The position numbers and the translations under genes were made by a program. Of a stretch of DNA of 38,760 bases, positions 1-10,542 are shown one piece after another. Source of the DNA: an uncultured Clostridium sp. (GTDB taxonomy: Bacteria > Bacillota > Clostridia > TANB77 > CAG-508); contig CAMJYG010000023.1 of the NCBI GenBank assembly GCA_946409935.1, forward strand, positions 1 through 38,760. Direction: 5' to 3'. How positions within the stretch are numbered: position 1 is the stretch's first letter; each line of letters begins with the position of its first letter. The notes beneath the pieces were generated by a model, which worked only from the letters and a program-made list of their open reading frames with translations, was not told where the DNA came from and made no database searches.

Positions 1-3000
1 AGTTTAAGTCTATATCTGGTTCTTTATCTCCATTAAATCCTAAAAATGTTTCAAATGGTATGTCTAGGCCATCTTTTGCAAGTGGCTGTCCACATTGTGG
101 ACAAAGTTTATCTGGCAAATCGAACCCATTTTTATAGCCATAATCTGTAAAGTCTGAATATTTGCAATTTGGGCATCTATAATGTGGTGGAAGTGAATTT
201 ACTTCTGTAATTCCTGTCATGTTTGCAACAAATGATGAACCTACAGAACCTCTTGAACCAACAATATAACCATCTTCATTTGATTTCCACACTAATTTTT
301 GAGCTATAATATACATAACAGAAAATCCATTTTTTATTATAGAATCTAATTCCTTATCAAGCCTTGTTTGCACTATTTCAGGTAATTGTTCTCCATATAA
401 TTCATGTGCTTTGCTATATGCAATATCTTTTATTGTTTGCTCACAACCTGGTATGTGTGGTGGACATTTTTCTGGTGAAATTGGGCTTATTTGCTCACAC
501 ATATCTGAAATCTTATTTGTATTTGTTACTACAACTTCATAAGCTTTTTCTTCGCCTAAATAGCTAAATTCTTCAAGCATTTCTTCTGTTGTTCTTAAAT
601 ATAATGGTGCTTGATTATCTGCATCTTCATACCCTTGTCCCGCTTCTAATATACGCCTATATACTTCATCTTGAGGGTCCATGAAATGAACATCACATGT
701 TGCAACAACTGGCTTATTAAGCTTTTCACCTAATGCAACTATTTTTCTATTTATATCTCTTAAGCCTTCTTCATCTCGTATTGTTCCATTTCTTATTAAA
801 AACTGATTATTTCCTATTGGCTGAATTTCTAAATAATCATAATCATTTGCAATTTCTTCTATTTCTTCATCTGTTTTGCCAAGCTCTATTGCTTGATATA
901 ACTCTCCTGCTTCGCAAGCACTTCCAAGTATTAATCCTTCTGAATATTTTTTATATAAACTTTTAAGTATACGTGGTTTTCTATAAAAATAATGCAAATG
1001 AGAAAGTGATACCAGTTTATACAAATTTCTAAGCCCTATATAATTTTTAGCAAGTATAATTGCATGATATGTTTTTAATTTTTTATACTCTTCTTTTCTA
1101 GATTCCTCTGTGCTACTTACTTCATCAATATCTTCTAGCTTTTTTGCACCTCTTTTTTTAAGCATATCCATCATTACATTAAACACCTTAACAGTTGTAT
1201 CTACATCATCTAAAGCTCTGTGTGCAACTTCTACTTTAATTCCTAGATTTTCTGCAATTATTCCTAATTTATATTTTTTATAATCTGGAAATAAGTCTTT
1301 TGCTAAACTTAAAGTATCTAAATATGTATAATCAAATTCATACCCTAATTTTTTGGCATTTTGTTTTAAAAAGCCTATATCAAATGGTGCATTATGTGCA
1401 ACTAATACAGAACCTTTTATAAATTCTAAGATTTTTGGAAATACCTTATCTATTGTTTCTGCATCTTTTACCATTTCATCTGTTATATTAGTTACTTCTG
1501 TAACTCTTTCTGGTATATGTTTTTCAGGGTTTACAAAACAGCTAAATTCATCTATTACTTTGCCATCCTTTAGTTTCATAATTCCAACTTCTGTAATTTT
1601 TTCTGTTACAGCTGAAAAACCTGTTGTTTCTAAATCTAGTACGCAATATGTTGTATCAATATCTTGACCTTTGCTATTTGTAACAATTGCATTTTTATCT
1701 GGTGCTAAATATGCTTCTACCCCATACAAAACCTTCATGTCTGGGTTGTCAAAACCGAAGTAACTTATGTGCTTCTGGAAAAGCTTGTACAACTCCATGG
1801 TCTGTTATTGCAATTGATTTCATTCCCCATTTCATTGCTCTTTTAATTAGGTCTTTTGCTGATGTCATTGCATCCATTTGGCTCATTTGAGTATGCATAT
1901 GTAATTCTACTCTTTTTACAGGTGAATTATCTTGTCTTGTTTCCTTTTTTAATCCTTCTGTTTCTACTATAGTATTTGCCATAACTGTTAGCTCATTTGC
2001 AAATGTATCCATTTGTGCTGTTCCAGAAATTTTAAGTCCTTTTGCATTTTGTATTCTTTTCATTACTTTTTTACAATTATCTTTTGTTAAAAATGCTTTA
2101 CATGTTATTGTACTTGTACCATCATATAAATCAAAGCTAAATAAGGTTTTTCCAGATTTTAAAGTTCTATCTTCAGTATATATTACTTCACCTTGCAAAG
2201 CTATTTTTCCATCATCTACTCCTAAATCTTGTACTTTTACTAAATTTTCTGTTATGTTTTGTGATGTTCCGAAGTATTAATGGTGTATCTTCAACTTCTT
2301 CCTCTGTTGGCAGCTCTGGTACTTCAGTATTTGTTTCTATTATTGTATTTGCAATTACAGTAATGTCTCCTACATATGTATCAAGCCCAGCTTTTCCAAT
2401 CAATTTTATAGCTTTAGCATTTTGTATTTTTTCTACAATTTCTTTTCCTTCCGCTAAATCTTTTGAAAAAGATTTACATGTAATTGTGCCACTTCCATCA
2501 TATAACTCTAATACAATCATTCCTTTTCCAGATTTAGTTTCTTTCACATCTACAGTAACTATTCTTCCTTCTAATGTAACTTTACTGTCATTTGCAGTAA
2601 TATCTTTTATTTTTATATTATTTTCTTTTGCCTTAGATGGCTTTCCTAAAATATATTGTTTTATTTGTTCATTTTCTGGCATAGGAATATCTATATCATT
2701 TGGCATTTCCGGAATATAGCCTTCTAAATCTGTAGGTGGAGCATAATCTATGTCATTATATTCTGGCACATGTTCTGAAATTTGTGCTTCTATAGCATTT
2801 TTTCTATTATTTTCCTCTATATGTGCTACAAGCTGCGCTTCTTCTTTTTCTATTTTTTCTTTTATTTGTTTTATATCTTCTTCAGATAATTTTTCTGAAA
2901 TATCTATTACATATTCTCTTCCGAATATATTTTTTATTAGTTTTTGTAATTCTTTGTCTGCTTTTTTGGCTTTTAAAAAATCTGCACCTTTTATATGCAT

Positions 3001-3366
3001 ATATATATTTATTTCTTTTTCAGTTACTTCAATATCACTTTTTAATAATAGCATTGGCTTTGCTAATGGATATTTATGTGCCATATATGCAATTATATTT
3101 TTCCACTCATCTTTTATTTCTTTCTTCTCTACTTTTTCATGATATTCAATTTTTATATCTATATCTTGAAATTGAAATCTTTCCTTTAAAAATTTTTCAA
3201 AAAACCATATTTCTTTTATTTCTATATATTCATCAAAATATAATAGCACTTGTAGTGTATTTGTTTTTTTTATGACATTTAAACCTTTTACTTGTGCATA
3301 TTTTATATTTGAACTTGTATTGTAATCACTAAATATTTCTCCAATTTTTTTTGCGTTTTCTGCCAT
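1..3366 (-). CDS. polC: DNA polymerase III, PolC type; C-terminus beyond the left edge; needs two +1 shifts
   Basis: Replicative DNA polymerase with built-in 3'-5' proofreading. The start at 3366 is chosen because GGGG lies just upstream; in-frame ATGs at 3432 and 3384 lack such a site. Reading three frames as one protein gives, in order: an N-terminal domain (about 1-250); two tandem OB folds (about 250-346 and 385-475); the first PHP half (VELHMHTQMSQMDAM, ITDHGVVQAFPEAH); a DEDD exonuclease (VLDLETTGF, VAHNAPFD, HRALDDVDTT); the rest of PHP; and the start of the polymerase, with a CPNC/CPQC zinc pair and GDKEPDIDLN at the edge. Frames change at CGG 2271-2269 (Gly366) and CGG 1757-1755 (Gly537), each time by skipping one C. 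All domains and motifs are intact on both sides, so decay is unlikely. A single OB fold is usual in PolC; the second is unusual. Confidence 0.95.
1755..1757 (-). other. Inferred +1 recoding site 2 in polC (CTT CGG T)
   Basis: The PHP segment EAHKLL is followed by CGG TTT TGA, so translation without a shift stops two codons on. Skipping the C gives GGT TTT GAC and GFDNPDMKVLYGVEAY, a recognisable PolC PHP segment leading straight into the exonuclease. Confidence 0.9.
2269..2271 (-). other. Inferred +1 recoding site 1 in polC (CTT CGG A)
   Basis: The upstream frame reads I-L-(CGG) and meets TGA 19 codons later. Skipping the C continues as GGA ACA TCA into the second OB domain. The shift falls in the linker between the two OB folds. 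The codon before is CTT. No homopolymer run is present that would explain a sequencing indel. Confidence 0.85.
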
Positions 3367-3533
3367 TATTATCCCCGCTTTCATACCTAATTGCAATTCT
3401 ACCACTTTTTTTACTATAAAAAAAGCGAACATTTAAATTTTGTAACACAATTTTTATTTCCACATATTATATATTATACAAAGGAAACAAACAAAAGAAA
3501 ACATATTTCTTTTATTGAAAGGAGGTCTAGACT

Positions 3534-3650
3534 ATGCCAGAAAATAGAGGATGCGGTGGATTTGGATTTGGTGATGATTGTTGCTGGATAATAATCCTTA
3601 TATTATTAATATGCTGCTGTTGTGGTGGTAATAGAGGAGGATGTTGCTAA
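3534..3650 (+). CDS. Small Cys/Gly-rich hydrophobic protein, 38 aa
   Basis: I do not recognise a named family. The reading frame encodes 38 residues after a strong ribosome binding site (GAAAGGAGG, 9 bases before ATG). It begins MPENRGCGGFGFGDDCCW, then has a hydrophobic run of Ile and Leu, four consecutive Cys, and a Gly/Cys-rich end (GGNRGGCC). This composition is reminiscent of tiny spore-associated or membrane peptides of spore formers, which is inference only. It is divergent from polC and followed by a clear hairpin terminator. A CGG trinucleotide occurs in TGC GGT but is out of frame. Confidence 0.7.
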   Translation: MPENRGCGGFGFGDDCCWIIILILLICCCCGGNRGGCC

Positions 3651-3675
3651 TTTCTACTCTATAATGTAATACTAG

Positions 3676-3712
3676 AAAAGCTAATAAATTCCTTGAATTT
3701 ATTAGCTTTTTT
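3676..3712. terminator. Rho-independent terminator, probably bidirectional
   Basis: AAAAGCTAATAAATTC pairs with GAATTTATTAGCTTTT around a CTT loop and is followed by T-rich sequence on the plus strand. It ends the small plus-strand gene. On the minus strand the same hairpin lies beyond the end of valS and is followed by TTTTC. Confidence 0.85.
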
Positions 3713-3777
3713 ATTGTTTTGATTCTATTTTATTAAATAGTAACCTCAAATTTTATCTATTTGTTTACTATTCACAA

Positions 3778-6459
3778 CTATTTCTTTAAACTTTCTAATA
3801 CTTTAGCAAGCATTTCTTTATATTTTTCTAATTTTGCTTTTTCTTCATCTATTTTAGCCTGTGGAGCTTTGTTTACAAAACCTGGATTTGATAGCATTTT
3901 TTCACATCTTGCAACTTCTGCTTCAAGTTTTGTTTTTTCATCTTCAAGTCTTTTTCGTTGTTCTTCCATATCAACTAATTCTTCAAGTGGCATATATAAC
4001 TCAATTCCATCTTTTATAATTGATATACTATTTTCTGCTATACCTTCTTTGCTTTTTTGAACTGTAACTGATGTTCCAAATCCTAATTTTATTAGCATAT
4101 CTTGAACACTTAGAATTTCTTTTTCATATTTTTCTGTTACAAAAATTAATTCTGACTTTTTAGAAGGATGAATATTCATATTTGTTCTTATATTTCTTAT
4201 TTCAACTATAATTTCTTTTAATTTCTCTACTGTTTCTTCTTCTCTTTCAAATACAAAATTATCTCTAATTTCTGGCCATTTTGATACAATTAGTTCTTTC
4301 TCAGAATATTTTACAATATTTTCATATATTTCTGACGTTACAAATGGCATAAATGGATGTAATAATTTTAATAATGTACCAAATACATGGTTTAAAATAT
4401 CACTTACAGCAACTTTTGTTTCTTCATTTTCGCTATATATTCTAGTTTTTACCATTTCTATATACCAATCACAAAATTCATTCCACATAAAAGAATATAT
4501 TTTATCAAGTGCAATACCTAAATCATAATTTTCAATATTTCTTGTTACATCAGCTACCAATTTATCTAATTTATTTAAAACCCATTTATCTTCAATTTTT
4601 AAATACTCTGGAACATATTCTTTTGTTTCGTGATTATATACTTTTTTACAAAACGCTTTAACTTTTTCTTCATTAGGTGTATTCATTATTATAAATTTAG
4701 CTGCATTCCAAATTTTATTTGCAAAGTTTGAAGCTTGTTCTAATTTTTCTGGCATATATCTAATATCATTTCCCATAGTTGTACCAGAAAGTACAGAAAA
4801 TCTTAATGCGTCTGCTCCATATTTATCTATAATTTCGATTGGGTCAATTCCATTTCCTAATGATTTAGACATTTTTCTACCTTGTGAATCTCTTACAATT
4901 CCATGTACTACAACATCATTAAATGGTTTTTGATTTGTTAACTCTAAACCTTGTGTCATCATTCTTGAAATCCAAAATGTTATAATATCATAACCTGTAA
5001 CCAATGTATTCGTTGGATAAAAGGTTTTATAATCCTCGTTTTCAGTGTTCGGCCAACCAAGTGTTGAAAATGGCCATAAAGCAGAACTAAACCAAGTATC
5101 TAGCGAATCTTCATCTTGATGTAATTTAGTGTTTCCACATTTTTCACATTTTTCAGGCATTTGCTTTGCAGCATGCATATGTCCGCAGGCTTCGCAATAG
5201 TATATTGGAATTCTATGTCCCCACCATAATTGTCTCGAAATACACCAATCTTGAATATTATCTAACCAATTAAAATACATTTTTTCATATCTTTTTGGAA
5301 CAAATTTTACTTCTCCATTTCTTACTGAATCAGCTGCTCTTTTTGCTAAATCTTTCATAGATACAAACCATTGTTCTGAAATTCTAGGTTCAATTGTATT
5401 ATGGCATCTATAGCATTTTCCTACATTGTGATTATAATCTTCTGTTTTTACTAATGCTCCTATTTCTTCCAATTTTTTAACTATTTCTTTTCTAGCTTCA
5501 ATTGATTTCATTCCTTTAAATTCTGGAACCAAATCTCCCATTATAGAACTATCATCAAAAACTTCTACAATTTCTAGGTTATTGCGTAATCCTGCTTGAT
5601 AATCGTTTGGATCATGTGCAGGTGTAATTTTTACACAACCTGTTCCAAATTCTTTTTCTACAAATGAATCTGCAATAATTGGTATTTCTTTATTCATTAT
5701 TGGTAAAATACAAGTTTTTCCAACTATATCTTTATATCTTTCATCATCTGGATTTACTGCAACTGCTGTATCTCCAAGCATTGTTTCAGGTCTTGTTGTT
5801 GCAACAATTACATATTTATCTGAATCTTTAATTTTATATCTTATATGCCATAAATGTGATGCTTCATCCTCGTATTCAACCTCTGCATCAGAAATTGTTG
5901 TATGGCAAGAAGGACACCAGTTTATCATTTTTTTACCTTTATAAATTAAACCTTTATTATATAAACCTATAAATTGTTCTAAAACCGCTTCTGATAAACC
6001 TTCATCTAATGTAAATCTATTTCTGTCCCAATCACATGAACAACCAAGTCTGCGTTGTTGTTGCTGAATTGTTCCACCATATTCCTTAGTCCAATCCCAC
6101 GCTCTTTCTAAAAACTGTTCTCTTGTTATATCTGCTTTGGTTAAGCCTTCTTCTTTTTTCATTTTTTCTACAACTTTTACTTCTGTTGCTATTGCTGCAT
6201 GGTCTGAACCTGGAAGCCATAAGGTATTATATCCTCTCATTCTTTTAAAACGAATTAGTATATCTTGAATTGTATAATCTAGAGCATGCCCCATATGTAA
6301 CTTTCCTGTTACATTTGGAGGTGGCATCATAATGCAATATGCTTCTTTTGTTTTATCCATCCTGGGCTTAAAATAGCCTTCTTCTTCCCAATGTTTATAC
6401 ATGGCCTTTTCAAATTCTTTTGGATTAAATTTTTTTTCTAAAAATTCTTCTTTACTCAT
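3778..6459 (-). CDS. valS: Valyl-tRNA synthetase
   Basis: Charges tRNA-Val in the cytosol. The protein has 893 residues, normal for bacterial ValRS. It shows the class I signatures PPPNVTGKLHMGHALD near residue 50 (HIGH motif) and GRKMSKSLGNG near residue 525 (KMSKS motif), the editing domain (TTRPETMLGDTAVAVNP), Cys pairs CPSC and CRHC, a second Cys cluster at CEACGHMHAAKQMPEKCEKC, and a C-terminal coiled coil (LEDEKTKLEAEVARCEKML). The start has an upstream AAGGGGAA site. A T-box leader lies about 260 bases upstream, so expression should rise when tRNA-Val is uncharged. A palindromic repeat sits between the T-box and the gene. The gene is uninterrupted and contains no in-frame CGG. Confidence 0.97.
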   Translation of the reverse strand: MSKEEFLEKKFNPKEFEKAMYKHWEEEGYFKPRMDKTKEAYCIMMPPPNVTGKLHMGHALDYTIQDILIRFKRMRGYNTLWLPGSDHAAIATEVKVVEKMKKEEGLTKADITREQFLERAWDWTKEYGGTIQQQQRRLGCSCDWDRNRFTLDEGLSEAVLEQFIGLYNKGLIYKGKKMINWCPSCHTTISDAEVEYEDEASHLWHIRYKIKDSDKYVIVATTRPETMLGDTAVAVNPDDERYKDIVGKTCILPIMNKEIPIIADSFVEKEFGTGCVKITPAHDPNDYQAGLRNNLEIVEVFDDSSIMGDLVPEFKGMKSIEARKEIVKKLEEIGALVKTEDYNHNVGKCYRCHNTIEPRISEQWFVSMKDLAKRAADSVRNGEVKFVPKRYEKMYFNWLDNIQDWCISRQLWWGHRIPIYYCEACGHMHAAKQMPEKCEKCGNTKLHQDEDSLDTWFSSALWPFSTLGWPNTENEDYKTFYPTNTLVTGYDIITFWISRMMTQGLELTNQKPFNDVVVHGIVRDSQGRKMSKSLGNGIDPIEIIDKYGADALRFSVLSGTTMGNDIRYMPEKLEQASNFANKIWNAAKFIIMNTPNEEKVKAFCKKVYNHETKEYVPEYLKIEDKWVLNKLDKLVADVTRNIENYDLGIALDKIYSFMWNEFCDWYIEMVKTRIYSENEETKVAVSDILNHVFGTLLKLLHPFMPFVTSEIYENIVKYSEKELIVSKWPEIRDNFVFEREEETVEKLKEIIVEIRNIRTNMNIHPSKKSELIFVTEKYEKEILSVQDMLIKLGFGTSVTVQKSKEGIAENSISIIKDGIELYMPLEELVDMEEQRKRLEDEKTKLEAEVARCEKMLSNPGFVNKAPQAKIDEEKAKLEKYKEMLAKVLESLKK

Positions 6460-6585
6460 AAAAATTCCCCTTCCTATATTTATTTAAAAATTCGCCTAAA
6501 GTTTGGAGAAAGAATTGGATAAACAACAAAAAATTTGCCAATTTTTTAAACCATTTCTCTCTCATTTAATAACATTTGCCCATAA

Positions 6586-6712
6586 GGCTTGGAAAAGAAT
6601 TAAATTTTGGCAAGGAAAATTATATTAAAAAGGCAAGTGCGCATTCTCTTTGTATGTAAACGCGTTTTTAATATAATTTGACACAGCAAAAATTGTAATT
6701 ATTTTTCAAACC
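6586..6712. repeat. Palindromic MITE-like element, family A, copy 1
   Basis: An imperfect inverted repeat. The outer arms are TTGGAAAAGAATTAAATTTTG and CAAAAATTGTAATTATTTTTCAA; the inner arms AATTATATTAAAAA and TTTTTAATATAATT pair perfectly. The core GGCAAGTGCGCATTCTCTTT-GTATGTAAACGCG recurs almost unchanged at 36805-36929. It has no coding content. It lies between the valS T-box terminator and valS, so it would be part of the valS 5' leader. Confidence 0.75.
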
Positions 6713-6720
6713 ACTAAAAT

Positions 6721-6960
6721 GCCCTTATGTCAATATAACATAAGGGCGAATAAAATCCACGGTACCACCTTAATTATTATTAAATCTACTTTAATAACAT
6801 CTCTTAAAGCTTTTAACGTTGCTTAAACGAATACACTTACTTCTATTTTTCAGTATATCAACTCCAAAGCTACTTTCCATTTACCTTTATTTAAGAAGTT
6901 TTCAGCCTATGACTTCTTTTCTCTTTAAAACAAGTGTACATGTACTCCTCTTTTTCACAG
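6721..6960 (-). promoter_or_regulatory. T-box leader of valS
   Basis: Read on the minus strand, the region contains the T-box sequence AAGGTGGTACCGTGG (about 6757-6771). It is followed by a terminator hairpin, GCCCTTATG and CATAAGGGC, then ATTTT. Upstream, TACACTT pairs with AAGTGTA as the base of stem I, and a candidate specifier GTA (Val) lies at 6840-6838. An AGAGA segment and a GGCTGAAA loop are present. The Val specifier agrees with the downstream valS. About 543 bases between valS and the gene at 7004 are explained by this leader, the family A element and a short unassigned stretch. Confidence 0.9.
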
Positions 6961-7003
6961 CCTTTATTTTATGTATATATTATTACATATTTTTTATATT
7001 AAA

Positions 7004-7453
7004 TCAAGTTTTTTGCAAAAAACGTTTAATTTTATTCACTATTTTTATAATTATATTATCTTTTTTTGTCTTGGTTATTGCCAGATCAGCATTTATATTA
7101 ATCTCAGCATTAGAATTGTTCAATTTATACTTATTAAACATTTTATTTGGATCATATTTTTCTCTTTTTAAACTTTCGGCCTTTTTCTCGTTATATAAAA
7201 TTATGTCTTCAATATTTTTTCTTTGTTCAGTATCTAGTAAATAATTAATATTTATATATGATAAAACAGCTACTGTACCTCTATCTATATTTTGATTTTT
7301 CAATGGAATTTTATCATTATATTTCCATATATAATTATTATCTTTATTTTCTTCTATCATTTTTATAATTTCAATTGGAATTTTATTGAACTCATCTTCT
7401 GATAAGAATTTTAAAATTTCATAAACCTGAGTTAGTATTTTTCTATCTTCCAT
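7004..7453 (-). CDS. Unrecognised 149-aa protein with basic amphipathic tail
   Basis: Function unknown. The body is acidic and helical (residues 1-55), followed by NIDRGTVAVLSYININYLLD, an EQRKNIEDIILYNEKKAESL coiled segment, and the motif REKYDPNKMF. The C-terminus is a lysine-rich amphipathic helix (IIIKIVNKIKRFLQKT). The motif and tail resemble the end of the 27704-27973 protein (EKYDIEKIF, then FTKIGNWFK), so the two may share a family. Its ATG directly follows the TAA of the upstream gene, with the binding site AAGGAAAGA inside that gene's end, so the two are translationally coupled. Confidence 0.75.
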   Translation of the reverse strand: MEDRKILTQVYEILKFLSEDEFNKIPIEIIKMIEENKDNNYIWKYNDKIPLKNQNIDRGTVAVLSYININYLLDTEQRKNIEDIILYNEKKAESLKREKYDPNKMFNKYKLNNSNAEININADLAITKTKKDNIIIKIVNKIKRFLQKT

Positions 7454-8873
7454 TTATCTTTCCTTCGTATCTTTTAATCTATTTATTAATCTTACTAAAG
7501 CATTATTTTGATTTACTTCTCCAGCTGTAATATGTTGTTCTTCTGTAATTATAGCAATATCATTAGGCATGAATTCGATTTTATTCATTTCTTGTTTCTT
7601 TTCACTTAATCTTTCTTTCAATAATTTCTTTTGTGCCAACTTTTTTTGCCTTTTCTCATACTGTTTTTTTAACCTTTCACTTCCGGTTATTTCTCCACCT
7701 ATACTTTCAATTTTTCCAATATCCTCTGTTTTACTGTCGAAATAAGCATTTCCGGCTATTATTCTTAATTCTGCTGTACCAGATGACGAATTTCCATAAA
7801 TTTTTGTATCACCTATAATAACACGTACTCCGCGTCGGCCATGTAGCATCGTCAAAAATCACATTACCAAAAACAACTTTACAGTATAAATCATGTAGAC
7901 TTCCATAAAATTTTTTATCTCCACAATGTATTTCATCTTCTTTGCAATTATAATATTTAGCAATAACATCCTTAATATAATAAGCATGTTCTTTTATATA
8001 GATAAAATCAGGATTATAAGAATACTCTTCATAATATTTTTCCTTCAAATAATCTTCCATAAATCGTTGAAAATCTTTAACTGTAAATTTGCCTGTTTTT
8101 ATTTTATTAGCATATTGCTCTAATCTATTATACCATTCTACTCTTTTTGGTAGTTCTCTTCTTAATTCATTTAAGTTATGTATTTCTTTTCCACAACAGT
8201 ATGCTGATACCTCACCTGCACTTTGTAAATCCCCTAAATCTTTTATTTGACAACCTCTAATATTTAGGCATTTTCCTATTTTTTTCACCTTACCTAATGT
8301 TTCTGTTTTTACTGATAAAAGGGCATCGCCTCCTATCCATTGTAAATTATCGCCTAATGTTTGTATTGCAGTATATCTTGTATCCAAATTTCCCCTTATG
8401 CTTTTTATATTTTTTAAAGATTTTATATAAGAGCTTGAGAAATCTGCATCTCCTTCTATAATTTGTATATCCTCTGTATATTCATCATGTCTAATATAAA
8501 AAAAATCTGCATTTCCAAAAATAACCTTGTAATTAATTTTACCTTCATGTTTCCAACTAATAAAATCACCTAACCAAATTTCATCTTCCTTGCATTTATA
8601 ATATTTCGCAAGTATAGGTCTAATCTTTTCAAGTCTGTTCCTTAATTCCATAATACTTTTATTTTCTTCAGCATTCTTTTTATAATCCCTATTAAAATAA
8701 TCTTCTATAAAGTTCGGAACATCTTGTACATTAAATTTTCCAGAATCTATCTTATTTTTATATTTTGCTAATCTATCGTTCCATTCTTTTCTCTTATAAT
8801 GTTCTTTTGTATCCTTTTTTAGTTGTTGATTTGATTCTTTTTTTCTATAAAAATCCTTTTTATTATTTTTCAA
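7454..8873 (-). CDS. Unrecognised 472-aa protein with repeated beta-type segments; needs a +1 shift at CGG
   Basis: Function unknown. The start is TTG (8873) with GGAG eight bases upstream; no nearby ATG has a site. The protein has two related halves. Each begins with a basic stretch and K-I-x-(S/T)-G-K-F-x-V-x-D (RLAKYKNKIDSGKFNVQDV; RLEQYANKIKTGKFTVKDF), then an AKYYKCKEDEI-type motif, then (K)V-x-FGN followed by short beta repeats such as IQIIEGDADFSSSYIKSLKN, in the style of cell-surface solenoid repeats. The second half is cut by a stop in the zero frame (7809-7811). A +1 shift at CGG 7832-7830 (Gly348) joins it to VRVIIGDTKIYGNSS and a matching repeat (RIIAGNAYFDSKTEDIGKIE), then a basic coiled tail. 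The repeat match across the join supports a single protein. Confidence 0.8.
7830..7832 (-). other. Inferred +1 recoding site (ACG CGG A) in the 472-aa gene
   Basis: The zero frame reads W-P-T-(CGG)-S-T-C and ends at TGA seven codons later. Skipping C gives GGA GTA CGT GTT. The continuation VRVIIGDTKIYG parallels IQIIEGDADFSS in the first half of the same protein, internal evidence that the shifted frame is the coding one. Confidence 0.8.
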
Positions 8874-8940
8874 AATATTACTCCATTCCTTTTAAAGGCT
8901 TGACATTTTAAGTAGTATATTTCCTCTCGTATTTTTAAAT

Positions 8941-10323
8941 TTATTTAAATCTCCTTAAAAAAGTATCCATTTTTTCTATAAACTCATTATTATTTTTAGT
9001 TTGTGTCATTTGAGTTATTACTTGTTCAGTAACATCAGCTACAGGCATACTATTTAATGCTTTTCTTAATGCAAATACAGTATCCTTTTCTTTAGGCGTT
9101 AATAACAAGTCTTCTCGTCTTGTACCTGATTTATTAATATCAATAGCTGGATATATTCTTTTTTCAGATAATTTTCTATCTAAATGGACTTCCATATTTC
9201 CAGTGCCTTTAAATTCCTCAAATATTACATCATCCATTCTACTTCCTGTATCTACAAGTGCTGTTGCTAAAATTGTTAAACTTCCTCCAAACTCTATGTT
9301 TCTTGCAGCTCCAAAGAATTTTTTAGGTTTATGTAATGCTGCTGGATCAATACCTCCAGATAATGTTCTTCCTGATGAAGGTATTACTAAATTGTAGGCT
9401 CTAGTTAAACGAGTTATACTGTCTAATAAAATAATAACATCTTTTCCATGCTCTACTAATCTTTTTGCTCTTTCTAATACCATTTCAGCAACTTTTACAT
9501 GATGTTCTGGTAATTCGTCAAATGTTGAATGAATTACTTGTCCTTTTATTGACCTTTTCATATCTGTTACTTCTTCTGGTCTTTCATCTATTAACAATAC
9601 TATTAATTCAACTTCTGGATTATTTTTGCAAATACTGTTAGCAACTTTTTTTAACAAAGTTGTTTTTCCAACCTTTGGTTGAGCGACAATCATTCCTCTT
9701 TGTCCTTTTCCAATAGGACACATTAAATCTATTATTCTAGTTGCATAATCATTTGAATCTGTTTCTAATTTTAATTTTTCATTTGGGTAAATAGGTGTTA
9801 ATTCATCAAATCTTTTTCTTTTCATTGCTTTTTCTGGATGCTCACCATTTACTTCTCCAACAAAAATTAGTGAAGGAAATTTTTCACCTTCTTTACATCT
9901 TGAAATACCTTTTACTACATCTCCAGTATCTAGTCTAAATCTTCTAATTTGAACCATAGAAATATAAACATCTTTATCGCTTGATAAAAAATTTTCTCCT
10001 CTTAAAAAACCATATCCATCTGGCAAAATGTCTAATATTCCTTCTACAATTTCGTCTCCTTCATTTGTTAGTTTGTATTCATTTGAATTACTTGAATTTT
10101 CATTAGAATTTAAAATATTTTGTTTTACATCATTTTCTTTACTTTCTTCCATTATTATATTAACCTCTGAATTATTTTGATTTAAATTTGATTTTGAAGA
10201 ATCTAAAACCTGTGTTATCACTTGAATTAATTCATCTTTTTTTAATTTTGAAATATTTTTTATATTATTTTCTTTAGCCAATGTTTTTAAGTCAACTAAA
10301 GATAAAGCTTCTAAATCTAGCAT
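8941..10323 (-). CDS. rho: Transcription termination factor Rho
   Basis: Hexameric RNA-dependent ATPase that ends transcription. The 460 residues include an N-terminal Rho/SAP-like helical domain ([20 protein letters not shown]), an Asn/Glu-rich linker, an RNA-binding cold-shock-like domain ([25 protein letters not shown]), the Walker A segment [31 protein letters not shown], Walker [17 protein letters not shown], and the C-terminal [15 protein letters not shown] region. AAAAGGAGGG precedes the ATG. Many Clostridia keep rho, so its presence is not odd. No in-frame CGG is present. Confidence 0.96.
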   Translation of the reverse strand: MLDLEALSLVDLKTLAKENNIKNISKLKKDELIQVITQVLDSSKSNLNQNNSEVNIIMEESKENDVKQNILNSNENSSNSNEYKLTNEGDEIVEGILDILPDGYGFLRGENFLSSDKDVYISMVQIRRFRLDTGDVVKGISRCKEGEKFPSLIFVGEVNGEHPEKAMKRKRFDELTPIYPNEKLKLETDSNDYATRIIDLMCPIGKGQRGMIVAQPKVGKTTLLKKVANSICKNNPEVELIVLLIDERPEEVTDMKRSIKGQVIHSTFDELPEHHVKVAEMVLERAKRLVEHGKDVIILLDSITRLTRAYNLVIPSSGRTLSGGIDPAALHKPKKFFGAARNIEFGGSLTILATALVDTGSRMDDVIFEEFKGTGNMEVHLDRKLSEKRIYPAIDINKSGTRREDLLLTPKEKDTVFALRKALNSMPVADVTEQVITQMTQTKNNNEFIEKMDTFLRRFK

Positions 10324-10456
10324 AAAGCCCTCCTTTTATTTTTATTAAATTGTTATCTGGAAAATTTTAGAAATAATTAATATGTCTAATTATAACATAT
10401 TTTTTATTAAAAATAAAGGTTTTTAGAAAATATGTTTAAAAGTTATCAGTTATAAT

Positions 10457-10515
10457 GTTACTGGTCAACCTTAAAATTTCGTTGTCCTGCTTAACCGTGA
10501 TTAGTTATAAAAAAA
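10457..10515. repeat. Half copy of palindromic family B, downstream of divIC
   Basis: TTACTGGTCAACC, then CGTTGTCCTGCTTAACCGTG, then ATTAGTTATAAAAAA closely matches one arm of the complete element at 13879-14079. It lies directly after divIC. Confidence 0.65.
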
Positions 10516-10542
10516 GAATATAATGTATGTAAAATTATATTC
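10509..10542 (-). terminator. Terminator overlapping the end of divIC
   Basis: On the minus strand GAATATAAT and ATTATATTC form a stem and are followed by TTTTTTT. The stem includes the last codons of divIC. Confidence 0.65.

Noticed and set aside
2261-3275. Long open frames opposite polC
   Set aside because: Hydrophobic, Ser/Phe-rich mirror translations of an AT-rich gene, without binding sites.
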